The position numbers and the translations under genes were made by a program. From assembly GCA_900770215.1 (NCBI GenBank), contig CAAGJW010000056.1, forward strand, positions 1-15,158: 15,158 nt of DNA. Direction: 5' to 3'. This stretch comes from Bacteroidales bacterium. GTDB lineage: Bacteria; Bacteroidota; Bacteroidia; Bacteroidales; Muribaculaceae. The notes under the pieces were generated by a model. That model did no database searches. It saw only the letters and a program-made list of their open reading frames with translations, and was not told where the DNA came from. Positions 6,159-14,084 of the stretch are shown here, one piece after another (the stretch's first letter is position 1; every line of letters begins with the position of its first letter).

Positions 6159-7097
6159 ATGGTTGAAAAAATTATTGATCCTGTCGACCCAGCCCTCATC
6201 GAGCAAGAACTCACGCCCGAGCGCTTCCTGCGCCGCACCAACAAGGCCGACAACATCATCTACGTTGTCGACGCCCAGTGCGCCCCCCACACGATGCGCG
6301 AGATAGGACGCCTGCGCGAAGTCTCGTTCAGGGCCTCGGGCGGCGGCACGGGCAAGGCTTGTGATATCGACGAGTTTGACCTCATGGACCCGCCGTGCCG
6401 GCAGCTCTTTGTGTGGAACCCGCACAAGCGGGAGATCATAGGCGCCTACCGCTTCATCGCCGGCAACAACATCAAGATCAATGCCGACGGCACGCCCCGC
6501 ATAGCCATGGGGCACATGTTCAGGTTCTCGCCCGAGTTTATGCGCCACTACTTGCCGGTGACCATAGAGCTGGGCCGCTCGTTTGTGCGCCCCGAGTACC
6601 AGTCGACCCACGCCGGCGTGAAGGCCATCTTTGCCCTCGACAACCTGTGGGACGGCCTGGGCGCCCTCACCGTGGTGCACCCCGAGATAAAATACCTGAT
6701 GGGCAAGATGACCATGTATCCAACCTACAGGCACGACTGCCGCAACCTGCTGCTGGCCTTTCTCAACCTCTACTTCCCCGACCCCGACACGCTGGTGCGG
6801 CCCATCGAGCCGCTCAAGACCGAGGCCGACGAGCAGGAGCTCAAGTCGTTCTTTGCCGGCAACAACTTCAAGGAAGACTACCGCCGCCTCAACACCTACA
6901 TACGCGACCACGGCATCAACATCCCGCCGCTGGTGAATGCCTACATGAGCCTGTCGCCCAAGATGCGCATGTTCGGCACAGCCATCAACCACGAGTTTGG
7001 CGAGGTGGAGGAAAGCGGCATCTTCTTTAAAATTGAGGAAATCGCCAACCAGAAGAAAAGCCGCCACATCGACACCTACAAGAAAGACAGCATGTAG
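6159..7097 (+). CDS. glsB: GNAT-family N-acyltransferase, probable GlsB (glycine N-acyltransferase)
   Basis: The 312-residue product resembles the OlsB-type acyl-ACP-dependent N-acyltransferases of the GNAT fold. Features seen are REVSFRASGGGTGKACDIDEFD (N-terminal core, about 53-74; typical of the family), an LFVWNPHKREIIGAYRFI strand pair (83-100), and ELGRSFVRPEYQ (137-148), the most recognisable family block. The C-terminal part (about 260-297) ends in a conserved-looking MFGTAINHEFGEVEESGIFF. In Bacteroides the homologue transfers a 3-hydroxy-acyl chain to glycine as the first step of glycine-lipid synthesis. The 43-base A/T-rich gap after glsA contains no promoter box, so both genes are probably on one transcript. 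An ornithine or other amino-acid substrate cannot be excluded from sequence. Confidence 0.85.
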   Translation: MVEKIIDPVDPALIEQELTPERFLRRTNKADNIIYVVDAQCAPHTMREIGRLREVSFRASGGGTGKACDIDEFDLMDPPCRQLFVWNPHKREIIGAYRFIAGNNIKINADGTPRIAMGHMFRFSPEFMRHYLPVTIELGRSFVRPEYQSTHAGVKAIFALDNLWDGLGALTVVHPEIKYLMGKMTMYPTYRHDCRNLLLAFLNLYFPDPDTLVRPIEPLKTEADEQELKSFFAGNNFKEDYRRLNTYIRDHGINIPPLVNAYMSLSPKMRMFGTAINHEFGEVEESGIFFKIEEIANQKKSRHIDTYKKDSM

Positions 7098-7131
7098 CGA
7101 GAGCTCTGCCTCGCGGCGCAATAGTAACCCA

Positions 7132-8676
7132 ATGAAAGTGAAACACAACATACTCGCGCTGCTTGCAGCAGCAGCTGTGGCAAGCGGCCCAGGCGCGGCC
7201 GCCCAGCCTGGTGTCGACTATGAGGCCGGGGTGACCGTGAATGCCGGCAGCCGGCACTTGGCCCCTTACTACATCGCCTCCAACCGCGGCGGCACGCTCA
7301 CGCAGCAATATAGCACCCTCGTCAATGCCAGCGCCGTGCACGAGCTCGACACGGCCCGGCGCGTGTCGTGGGGCCTGGGTGCCGAGGTGTGGGCAGGCTA
7401 CAGCTCGAGTGCCGACTACGACCGCTACAACACGGCCGACGGCATCTTCTACAACAACAGCCAGCACCCGGCCCGCCTGTGGGTGCAGCAACTCTACATC
7501 GAGGGCAAGTACCGCTCGGTGAGAGCCACGCTGGGCGCCAAGACGCTCACCTCGCCAGTAGTGAACCCGGCCCTGTCAAGCGGCGACATGGTGATGAGCG
7601 GCAACGCCCGCCTGGGCGGCGGCATCAACGTGGGCTTTGTCGACTTCCAAAACGTGCCCTTCACCCACGGCTGGCTCCAGCTGTGCGGACAGCTGGGCTA
7701 CTGGCGCACGGGCGACAGCCAGTGGCTCAAGCATCACTACAACTACTACAACAACTTCTTGACCACCGGCACGTGGTTCAACTACAAGTATGCCCACTTC
7801 CGCACCCGGCCCGACCAGCCCGTGGTGGTCACCTTCGGCATGCAGGCCGCCTACCAGTTTGGCGGCACCCAGGTGAAATATGACCACGGCGTCGAGACCG
7901 AGCGCATCAAGATGAAGAGCGACATGAAGGCCATCTTCCGCAGCATGGTGCCTGGCAGCGGCGGCGGCAACGAGGGCGACTCCTTTGTCGAGGGCAACCA
8001 CGTGGGCTCGTGGGACGTGGCCGTGGAGTGCCGCCTGCCCCGCGAGGCCCGCCTGCGTGCCTACCACGAGCGCCTGTGGGAAGACGGCAGCGGCATCGGC
8101 TTCCAGAACGGCTTCGACGGCCTGTGGGGCCTTGAGTACCGCGCCGGCCACAGCGGCCCCGTCGAGGGCGTGGTGCTCGAGTGGGTGGAGCTCACCAACC
8201 AGAGCGGCCCCATCCACTTCAACCCAGCCGACCACGAGGGCAACCAGCTCACCGGCCAGGCCACCGGTGCCGACAACTACTACAACAACTATGCCTACAA
8301 CGGCTATGCCAGCCACGGCATGTCGATAGGGTCGCCCTTTGTGAAGGCGCCCCTCTACAACACCAATGGCTACATGGGCTACCTCGACACCCAGATGCGC
8401 GGCCTGCACATGGGCATCGCCGGCACCGTGGTGCCAGGCCTGGGCTACCGCGCCCTGGCCAGCTACCGCCGGGCCTGGGGCACCCCCTTCCTGCCACGCG
8501 CCCGGGGCGAGAGCTGCACCTCGCTGCTGGTCGAGACCGTGATCGTGCCTGCATGGATGCGCCAGCTCACGCTCAAGGCACAGTTTGCCTGCGACCTGGG
8601 CAAGCTCTATGGCAACAACGTGGGTGCACTGGTATCGATCACCTATCATGGCAACCTAAACTTCAAGAAACGATGA
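7132..8676 (+). CDS. Wzi-like outer membrane barrel (capsule assembly Wzi family)
   Basis: The 514-residue product begins with a signal peptide (MKVKHNILALLAAAAVASGP, cleavage near GAAAQ|PGVDY, residue 25). It continues as a long barrel-like protein rich in Tyr, Trp and Gly: GAEVWAGYSSSADYDRY, RLWVQQLYIEGKYRSV, then GLWGLEYRAGH and EGVVLEWVELTNQSGP. The order of segments, the length and the ending LVSITYHGNLNFKK fit the Bacteroidota branch of the capsule-assembly Wzi family. E. coli Wzi is an 18-stranded barrel that binds capsule at the cell surface; the Bacteroidota members are mostly uncharacterised. ATG 7132 is 34 bases after the glsB stop and gives the signal peptide; the open frame extends further upstream but overlaps glsB. 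It overlaps the next gene by four bases (ATGA). Confidence 0.82.
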   Translation: MKVKHNILALLAAAAVASGPGAAAQPGVDYEAGVTVNAGSRHLAPYYIASNRGGTLTQQYSTLVNASAVHELDTARRVSWGLGAEVWAGYSSSADYDRYNTADGIFYNNSQHPARLWVQQLYIEGKYRSVRATLGAKTLTSPVVNPALSSGDMVMSGNARLGGGINVGFVDFQNVPFTHGWLQLCGQLGYWRTGDSQWLKHHYNYYNNFLTTGTWFNYKYAHFRTRPDQPVVVTFGMQAAYQFGGTQVKYDHGVETERIKMKSDMKAIFRSMVPGSGGGNEGDSFVEGNHVGSWDVAVECRLPREARLRAYHERLWEDGSGIGFQNGFDGLWGLEYRAGHSGPVEGVVLEWVELTNQSGPIHFNPADHEGNQLTGQATGADNYYNNYAYNGYASHGMSIGSPFVKAPLYNTNGYMGYLDTQMRGLHMGIAGTVVPGLGYRALASYRRAWGTPFLPRARGESCTSLLVETVIVPAWMRQLTLKAQFACDLGKLYGNNVGALVSITYHGNLNFKKR

Positions 8677-9104
8677 AAACATTGCACCACACACTACTGT
8701 GCACCCTCGTCGTGCTCGCTGCCGCCTGGGCCACCCAGTCGTGCACCCACAACGGCGGCGACGTGAGCCCCTGGTGGGGCACGTGGCACGTGGAGCGCGT
8801 CGAGGCCCAGGGCCAGCCCGTGACCACCATCGCCGGCGACTACTTCTTCCAGTTCCAGGGCGAAGTCGTGCGCCTGAGCTGGCACAACGACCGCTACGAC
8901 ATGGCCGAGAGCTACGGCAACTGGAGCGAGGGCCAGGGCACGCTCACCATGCAGTTTCTCAACCCCGACGCGCCGCCGCTCGCCCTGCCGGGCCTGGGCG
9001 TGACCACCACCTTCACCATCGAGCACAAGAGCCCGCAGCGCATCGTGCTCTCGACCGTGGCCGAGGGCGCCATCTATCGCTACACGCTCAAGAAAGTGGT
9101 ATAA
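8673..9104 (+). CDS. Lipocalin-like lipoprotein
   Basis: The 143-residue product has a lipoprotein signal peptide with Cys24 as the likely lipidated residue (AWATQSC). Directly after it comes a lipocalin-type opening, SPWWGTWHVERVE (residues 32-44, the GxW motif). Eight or so short strands follow: YFFQFQGEVVRLSW, GTLTMQFL, TTTFTIEHK, QRIVLSTVAEGAIYRYTLKK. This is the pattern of the small lipocalin-like domains common in Bacteroidales. Its ATG overlaps the Wzi-like stop as ATGA, implying translational coupling and a shared job at the envelope. No ligand can be assigned. No terminator follows; the tyrS promoter begins right after the stop. Confidence 0.75.
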   Translation: MKTLHHTLLCTLVVLAAAWATQSCTHNGGDVSPWWGTWHVERVEAQGQPVTTIAGDYFFQFQGEVVRLSWHNDRYDMAESYGNWSEGQGTLTMQFLNPDAPPLALPGLGVTTTFTIEHKSPQRIVLSTVAEGAIYRYTLKKVV

Positions 9105-9106
9105 TC

Positions 9107-9137
9107 TTGCTTTTCTCGCCCCAAAGTCGTACCTTTG
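9107..9137 (+). promoter_or_regulatory. Promoter of tyrS
   Basis: TACCTTTG at 9130-9137 is a TAnnTTTG -7 box. TTG at 9107-9109 is 20 bases upstream, directly after the preceding stop codon. The predicted leader is about 50 A/T-rich bases to ATG 9192. Confidence 0.78.
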
Positions 9138-9191
9138 CACACCGCAACAACATTGGAAACAATTCACAATTAAATATTTATCATTCAATCG

Positions 9192-10496
9192 ATGAGTAAC
9201 AAAATCAACTTTGTAAAAGAACTTGAATGGCGTGGCATGATCAACAACATCATGCCAGGCACCGAAGAACAACTCAACCGCGAGATGACATCGGCCTATG
9301 TGGGCATCGACCCCACCGCCGACTCACTGCATATAGGCCACCTGGTGGGTATCATGATGCTCAAGCACTTCCAGCGCGCCGGCCACCGGCCCATCGCCCT
9401 CATAGGCGGCGCCACCGGCATGATAGGCGACCCCTCGATGAAGTCGCAAGAGCGCGTGCTCATCGACGAGCCCACCCTGCGCCACAACCAGGAGTGCATA
9501 CGCCAGCAGCTGGCCAAGTTCCTCGACTTCGACAGCGACGCCCCCAACCACGCCATCCTGGTCAACAACTACGACTGGATGAAAGACTACGGCTTCCTGC
9601 AGTTCATACGCGACATTGGCAAGCACATCACCGTCAACTACATGATGGCCAAGGACTCGGTCAAGAAGCGCCTGGCCGCCAACGCCGACCACGGCATGTC
9701 GTTCACCGAGTTCTCCTATCAGCTGCTGCAAGGCTACGACTTCCTGCACCTGTACCGTGCCGAGGGCTGCAAACTGCAGATGGGCGGCAGCGACCAGTGG
9801 GGTAACATCACCACCGGCACCGAGCTCATACGCCGCATGGACGGCGGCGAGGCCTATGCCATCACCTGCCCGCTCATCACCAAGGCCGACGGCACCAAGT
9901 TTGGCAAGACCGAGGGCGGTAACGTGTGGCTCGACCCCAAGCGCACCTCGCCCTACAAGTTCTACCAGTTCTGGGTCAACGTGAGCGACGCCGACGCAGC
10001 CAAGTATATCAAGATCTTCACCGATCTCTCGCAAGACGAGATCGCCGAGCTCGAACAGCAGCAGGCCGCCGACCCTGGCCAGCGCCCGCTGCAGAAGCGC
10101 CTGGCCAAGGAAATCACCACCATGGTGCACAGCGCCCAGGACTATGAGACCGCCGTCGAGGCCTCGCAAATCCTCTTCAGCAACAAGGCCAACGACATCC
10201 TGCACAAGATCGACGAGGCCACGCTGCTCAGCGTCTTCGAGGGCGTGCCCCAGTTTGAAGTGAGCCGCGACCGCCTCTCGGCCGGCATCCCTGCCATCCA
10301 GCTGCTCACCGACGAGGCCGCCGTCTTCGCCAGCAAGGGCGAAATGCGCAAGATGACACAGGGCGGCGGCGTGAGCATCAACAAGGAGAAGCTCGCCGAC
10401 CCCAACGCCACCATCGACGCCTCCCACCTGCTCAACGGCAAGTACATCCTGGCCCAGCGCGGCAAGAAAAACTACTACCTGCTCATCGCCAAGTAG
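9192..10496 (+). CDS. tyrS: Tyrosyl-tRNA synthetase
   Basis: This class I aminoacyl-tRNA synthetase charges tRNA-Tyr with tyrosine using ATP. The 434 residues are full length. The motifs are YVGIDPTADSLHIGHL (36-51), containing the HIGH signature at 47-50, GGATGMIGDPS (72-82), and YQLLQGYDF (176-184). They continue with QMGGSDQWGNI (196-206, tyrosine and AMP binding) and KFGKT (236-240, the KMSKS-equivalent loop). A C-terminal S4-like RNA-binding domain (about 365-434) contains GGGVSINKEKL. It has its own promoter and terminator, so it is a single-gene unit. Confidence 0.98.
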   Translation: MSNKINFVKELEWRGMINNIMPGTEEQLNREMTSAYVGIDPTADSLHIGHLVGIMMLKHFQRAGHRPIALIGGATGMIGDPSMKSQERVLIDEPTLRHNQECIRQQLAKFLDFDSDAPNHAILVNNYDWMKDYGFLQFIRDIGKHITVNYMMAKDSVKKRLAANADHGMSFTEFSYQLLQGYDFLHLYRAEGCKLQMGGSDQWGNITTGTELIRRMDGGEAYAITCPLITKADGTKFGKTEGGNVWLDPKRTSPYKFYQFWVNVSDADAAKYIKIFTDLSQDEIAELEQQQAADPGQRPLQKRLAKEITTMVHSAQDYETAVEASQILFSNKANDILHKIDEATLLSVFEGVPQFEVSRDRLSAGIPAIQLLTDEAAVFASKGEMRKMTQGGGVSINKEKLADPNATIDASHLLNGKYILAQRGKKNYYLLIAK

Positions 10497-10554
10497 CCCC
10501 CGCGCCACCAGGCACGCCAGCCGCACAGCAGCCAGCCAACCCCCAACACCCACA

Positions 10555-10598
10555 GCGAGGGAGTGCCCCACCCGGGAGCACCCCCTCGCCTTTGTTTT
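10555..10598 (+). terminator. Intrinsic terminator of tyrS
   Basis: GCGAGGG (10555-10561) pairs with CCCTCGC (10583-10589). After an A-C mismatch, GTGC pairs with GCAC, then CC with GG, closing a short loop. A T-rich tract, CTTTGTTTT, follows at 10590-10598. It sits about 60 bases past the tyrS stop. Confidence 0.82.
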
Positions 10599-10648
10599 CC
10601 GAAAGAAAAGAACGCTTGGTAGCGGTTGTCATTGCCGCAACACCTCAT

Positions 10649-10776
10649 GGTGCGTTTTCAGTGCATTCCGCGTTTTCCGTGGTTGAAATTTTGGGTGCTG
10701 GTGGCGGAGTTGCAGCCTGGGTGGCGAGCACGCAAGCCCACGGGCATCGCGGCGCGGCGCGGGGCACGGGGGCGTG
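10649..10776 (+). repeat. Intergenic mosaic repeat, copy B
   Basis: The 354-base gap between tyrS and the DUF1573 gene contains the tyrS terminator, this repeat and one promoter, and no credible gene. The block at 10649-10707 has TTTTCAGTGCATTCC, TTCCGTGGTTGA and TGGTGGCGG in order. The first matches 14783-14797 with one change, and the other two match copy A (2680-2730, minus strand). GGTGGCGGAGTTGCAGCCTGG (10700-10720) resembles 14753-14775. GGGCACGGGGGCGTG at 10762-10776 is 14 of 15 identical to 1687-1701; both lie about 75 bases before a start codon. Confidence 0.7.
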
Positions 10777-10824
10777 TTTACATCTATTAATAGTCGCGAT
10801 GGGAGAATGTCGGGTTTTTATTTG

Positions 10825-10832
10825 TAATTTTG
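10825..10832 (+). promoter_or_regulatory. Promoter (-7 box) of the DUF1573-meaB gene run
   Basis: TAATTTTG matches TAnnTTTG. No clear TTTG or TTG -33 box is present at 17-23 bases upstream, so strength is uncertain. Transcription near 10838 would leave about a dozen bases before ATG 10851, which favours that start over an in-frame ATG at 10830. Confidence 0.55.
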
Positions 10833-10850
10833 CCGAAAAACAAGGAGAAC

Positions 10851-11243
10851 ATGAAACGCATTCTCACAACGATTGTCATTGCCCTGGCCTTCAGCATCAT
10901 GGCGCTGGCCCAGGGCTATGCCCAGGCCTATTTCCCGGTGCGCAGCCACGACTTCGGCTACATCAAGGAGGAGAAGGGCCCTGTGTCATATACCTTTGAG
11001 CTCGTGAACAAGGGCACCAAGCCGCTCATCATCGTGCAGGTCACGGCCTCGTGCGGCTGCACGCGCCCCGAGTACTCGACGCGCCCCATCAAGCCTGGCA
11101 AGAAAGGCAAAATCAAGGTCACCTACAGCCCCTACGGGCGCCCGGGGGCCTTTGAGAAAATCATAAAAGTGAAGACCAACGGCCGCGAGAAGCGCACCCT
11201 GCTTGTGCTCTCGGGCACCGTGATACCGCGAGACCGGAAATGA
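10851..11243 (+). CDS. Exported DUF1573 single-domain protein
   Basis: The 130-residue product has a signal peptide (MKRILTTIVIALAFSIMALA, cleavage near GYAQA) and one DUF1573 domain, an immunoglobulin/ASH-like beta sandwich. The domain is recognised from HDFGYIKEEKGPVSYTFEL (33-51), NKGTKPLIIVQVTASCGCT (53-71) with the Cys-Gly-Cys signature at 68-70, then PIKPGKKGKIKVTY (79-92) and a final strand LLVLSGTVIP. Such proteins are frequent in Bacteroidota periplasms but no biochemical role is established. Its TGA overlaps the ATG of the next, larger DUF1573 protein (ATGA, 11240-11243), so the two are translationally coupled. An AAGGAG lies only three bases before ATG, too close for a normal ribosome-binding site. 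Confidence 0.88.
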   Translation: MKRILTTIVIALAFSIMALAQGYAQAYFPVRSHDFGYIKEEKGPVSYTFELVNKGTKPLIIVQVTASCGCTRPEYSTRPIKPGKKGKIKVTYSPYGRPGAFEKIIKVKTNGREKRTLLVLSGTVIPRDRK

Positions 11244-12367
11244 CGCGCGTCATCGAGCTTCACGGGTTGTGTCGCTGCGCTGTGGCAGTGTTGGCGCTGG
11301 CGCTGTGGCTGCCGGCCGCCTGGGGCCAGGGCGTGCCCACGTGGATCGAGCAGGTACACGACTTCGGCACCTTCAAGGAGGAGCTCAACACCGTGACTTG
11401 CACCATGCGCGTGGTGAATACGGGCGACTCGGCCATGGTCATCACCCGCGTGCAGCCCAACTGCGGCTGCACCGTGGCCCAGTACAGCCGCGAGGTGATG
11501 CAGCCCGGCGACACGGGCAGCGTCACGCTCACCTACAATGCCCGCCACATCCCGGGCCAGTTTGAAAAGAAAGTGCTGGTCTACACCAGCGGGCGGCCGC
11601 GCAAGACGGTGCTCACCATCAAGGGCAAGGTCATAGGCACGCCCGAGACTGTGAGCGACACCTACCCCTTTGCCGTGGGGCCGCTGCGCCTGAGCACGGG
11701 CAACCTGCCGCTGGGCGAGATCTACAAGGGCAAGGCCACCGATGCCTACATAAGCGGCTACAACACCGCAAGCGACACCATGCTCGTGAGCCTGGGCCGC
11801 GACATGCCCGCCACCATCTCGGCCCACGCCGTGCCCGACACCGTGGAGCCCGGCGGGCTCTTTATCATCTCGGTCTACTACCGCACGGCCCAGGCCCGGC
11901 TGTGGGGGCTCAACATCGACACCCTGAGCGTGCTCTCCACCCCGCTGCGCGCCACCTCGACAACCCCGAGCGGCGCTGCCAAGCTGAGCGTGATGTGCAA
12001 CGTGAAGGAGGACTTCTCGCGCCTGAGCGACAAGCAGCGACGCGAGGCCCCGGTGGTGGAACTCTCGACCACGAAGGTCGACTTTGGCGACGTGCCCGCG
12101 GGCACGGGGGCGGTCGAGCGCACGGTGCAGGTGAGGAACACCGGCCGCCACGCGCTCAAGCTGCGGCGGCTCTTTGTGCCTGGCGGCGAGGCCATCACGG
12201 CCACCTGCGACCAGACCGAGATCAAGCGGGGCCACACGGCCACCATCACCCTGCGCCTCGACCCTGGCCAGCGCCGCGGCACGGTGGTGAACACGAGCCT
12301 CAACGTCATCACCAACGACCCCTACACCCCGCAGTCGCTGGTGCGACTCGTGGGCATCGTGCACTGA
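11240..12367 (+). CDS. Exported protein with two DUF1573-like domains
   Basis: The 375-residue product begins with a signal peptide (CAVAVLALALWLPAAWGQ, to about residue 30). The first DUF1573 domain (about 34-133) shows HDFGTFKEELNTVTCTMRV, NTGDSAMVITRVQPNCGC and YNARHIPGQFEKKVLVY. The middle region (140-265) is a divergent sandwich-like segment containing PLRLSTGNLPLGEIYKG, possibly a third degenerate domain. The last domain (about 272-375) has VELSTTKVDFGDVPAGTG and NTGRHALKLRRLFVPGG. It lacks the Cys-Gly-Cys, having ATCDQTEIKRG instead. It is coupled by ATGA to the single-domain gene upstream. The pair may act as a periplasmic complex, but that is inference. Confidence 0.85.
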   Translation: MTRVIELHGLCRCAVAVLALALWLPAAWGQGVPTWIEQVHDFGTFKEELNTVTCTMRVVNTGDSAMVITRVQPNCGCTVAQYSREVMQPGDTGSVTLTYNARHIPGQFEKKVLVYTSGRPRKTVLTIKGKVIGTPETVSDTYPFAVGPLRLSTGNLPLGEIYKGKATDAYISGYNTASDTMLVSLGRDMPATISAHAVPDTVEPGGLFIISVYYRTAQARLWGLNIDTLSVLSTPLRATSTTPSGAAKLSVMCNVKEDFSRLSDKQRREAPVVELSTTKVDFGDVPAGTGAVERTVQVRNTGRHALKLRRLFVPGGEAITATCDQTEIKRGHTATITLRLDPGQRRGTVVNTSLNVITNDPYTPQSLVRLVGIVH

Positions 12368-12423
12368 AAAGAAAGGCCACAATCACAAGCAAAAGAAACC
12401 TCTTAACTACTTCAACAATCGAA

Positions 12424-13569
12424 ATGAGCACAACAAAAATCATCAAGCACACCGAGGAAAATCCACAGGTCGAGCACCCCGAGAACGAGGCCTGCTACAG
12501 CGGCATGCAAGTGAACGCAGGCATCGAGCAGCCTCCCGTGATCAACCCCTACCTGAAACACCGCAAGCACCGCCCGCAGCTCACAGCCGCCGACTATGTC
12601 GAGGGCCTGCGCAAGGGCGACACCACCATCCTGGGGCAGGCTGTGACCCTGGTCGAGAGCCTGCTGCCCGAGAAGCAAGCCGTGGCACAGGAAGTGATCG
12701 AGAAGTGCCTGCCCTACTCGGGCAAGAGCCGCCGCATAGGCATCACCGGCGTGCCCGGTGCCGGCAAGAGCACCTCGATCGATGTCTTTGGCACCTACCT
12801 GCTCGACCGCAACCCCGCCGACAAGCTGGCCGTGCTGGCCATCGACCCCAGCAGCGAGCGCTCCAAGGGCTCGATACTGGGCGACAAAACCCGCATGGAA
12901 AAGCTCTCGATACACCCCCGCGCCTTCATTCGCCCCTCGCCATCGGCCGGCTCGCTGGGCGGCGTGGCCCGCAAGACCCGCGAGACGATAGTGCTGTGCG
13001 AGGCCGCTGGCTACAACCACATCTTTGTCGAGACCGTGGGTGTGGGCCAGAGCGAGACCGCCGTACACTCGATGGTCGACTTTTTCCTGCTCATCCAGAT
13101 TGCCGGCGCCGGCGACGAGCTGCAAGGCATCAAGCGCGGCATCATGGAGATGGCCGACGCCATCGCCATCAACAAGGCCGACGGTGACAACGTGGACCGC
13201 GCCAAGATACAGGCCGCCGAGTTCCAGAATGCCCTCCACCTCTACCCCCTGCCGCCCAGCGGCGTCGAGCCCAAGGTCACCACCTACTCGGGCTACTACA
13301 ACCTCAACATCGACACGCTGTGGCACATCATCGACGACTACTTCCAGGCCGTAGACCGCAACGGCTACTTCCAGGAGCGGCGCCGCCAGCAAGAGAAGTA
13401 CTGGATGTATGAAACCATCAACGAGCAGCTCAAGAGCAACTTCTACAACGACCCCGAGATCGACGACCTGCTGCGCATCAAGCAGCAAATGGTGCTCGAC
13501 AGCAAGCAATCGTCGTTTGTGGCCGCTGGCGATGTATTGAAATTTTATTTCGACAAGCTAAAAAAATAA
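12424..13569 (+). CDS. meaB: MeaB/ArgK-family GTPase, methylmalonyl-CoA mutase chaperone
   Basis: The 381-residue product is a G3E P-loop GTPase that loads and protects adenosylcobalamin in methylmalonyl-CoA mutase. In Bacteroidota this enzyme serves the succinate-propionate route. Motifs are the P-loop GVPGAGKS (109-116), VLAIDPSS (137-144), GSILGDKTRM (149-158), FIRPSPSAGSLGG (168-180), ETVGVGQSE (203-211), NKADGDN (250-256, nucleotide specificity), and a C-terminal helical dimer arm. An N-terminal extension of about 50 polar residues precedes the conserved helix starting LTAADYVEGL. ATG 12424 is the only start giving this family-like N-terminus. The mutase genes mutA/mutB are not in the window. 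No promoter box is visible in the 56-base gap upstream. Confidence 0.95.
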   Translation: MSTTKIIKHTEENPQVEHPENEACYSGMQVNAGIEQPPVINPYLKHRKHRPQLTAADYVEGLRKGDTTILGQAVTLVESLLPEKQAVAQEVIEKCLPYSGKSRRIGITGVPGAGKSTSIDVFGTYLLDRNPADKLAVLAIDPSSERSKGSILGDKTRMEKLSIHPRAFIRPSPSAGSLGGVARKTRETIVLCEAAGYNHIFVETVGVGQSETAVHSMVDFFLLIQIAGAGDELQGIKRGIMEMADAIAINKADGDNVDRAKIQAAEFQNALHLYPLPPSGVEPKVTTYSGYYNLNIDTLWHIIDDYFQAVDRNGYFQERRRQQEKYWMYETINEQLKSNFYNDPEIDDLLRIKQQMVLDSKQSSFVAAGDVLKFYFDKLKK

Positions 13570-13576
13570 ATTGACA

Positions 13577-14044
13577 ATGAACAGATTGATGCATTTCATG
13601 GCACTGCTGGCAGTGGTACTGCTGTGTGCCAATTGCTCGATAACCCGCAAGATCGAGGCCGACGCCGTGCCTCTGGGCTATACCGAACTACAGAACTACT
13701 ATGTGAGCAACACCGTCTCGGTCAAGCAGCCCTTCCGCCACGTGTTCACCACCGAGGAGGAGTTTAGCCGCTACTTCGGCGAGGCAGCCACCATGAGCCC
13801 CAACGGGCAGCCCACTGCCGTGAACTGGGGCACCCAGTATGTGATGGCCGTGATCAACCCCACCACCGACCGCGCCACGCGCATGTATCCCGTGAGCGTG
13901 CTGCAAAACGGCAACTCCATCATCTTCAACTACAAGGTAGAGAAGGGCGAGAAGCAGTCCTACACCATCACCCCCTATGTGGCCGTGGTGCTCGACAAGC
14001 CCGTGAGCGAGCAGCAATACACCTTCTACTACAACGAGAAGTGA
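13577..14044 (+). CDS. Lipoprotein resembling the PrcB C-terminal domain family
   Basis: The 155-residue product has a lipoprotein signal peptide, MNRLMHFMALLAVVLLCANC, with Cys20 as the likely lipid anchor. The ATG at 13577 is preferred over an in-frame TTG at 13571. The body shows HVFTTEEEFSRYFGEA (55-70), QYVMAVINPTTDRATRMYPVSVL (87-109) and YTITPYVAVVLDKP (129-142). That succession resembles the PrcB_C-like domain (an EEF-type helix, a strand reporting a protein to be avoided or tolerated, then a final TPY strand). The assignment is by eye and only moderate. It follows meaB by 7 bases, suggesting co-transcription, although a functional link with MeaB is not evident. Confidence 0.6.
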   Translation: MNRLMHFMALLAVVLLCANCSITRKIEADAVPLGYTELQNYYVSNTVSVKQPFRHVFTTEEEFSRYFGEAATMSPNGQPTAVNWGTQYVMAVINPTTDRATRMYPVSVLQNGNSIIFNYKVEKGEKQSYTITPYVAVVLDKPVSEQQYTFYYNEK

Positions 14045-14084
14045 GACCGTTAGCCTCACACAACTAGTCAACATCATCATCACT

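Noticed and set aside
9324..10571. 415-codon minus-strand frame opposite tyrS
   Set aside because: An antisense shadow of the certain tyrS gene, with low-complexity Val/Ala/Leu/His composition.
10842..10847. AAGGAG as a Shine-Dalgarno site for the first DUF1573 gene
   Set aside because: Only three bases separate it from ATG, too close to work normally, and other genes here lack such sites.
10592..10999. 135-codon open frame in the spacer before the DUF1573 gene
   Set aside because: It is built from the intergenic repeat, runs into the DUF1573 gene in another frame and has no family-like sequence.
14041..14059. Short inverted repeat GTGAG/CTCAC after the PrcB-like gene
   Set aside because: Only five pairs and no T tract; unlikely to terminate transcription before the Nudix gene.
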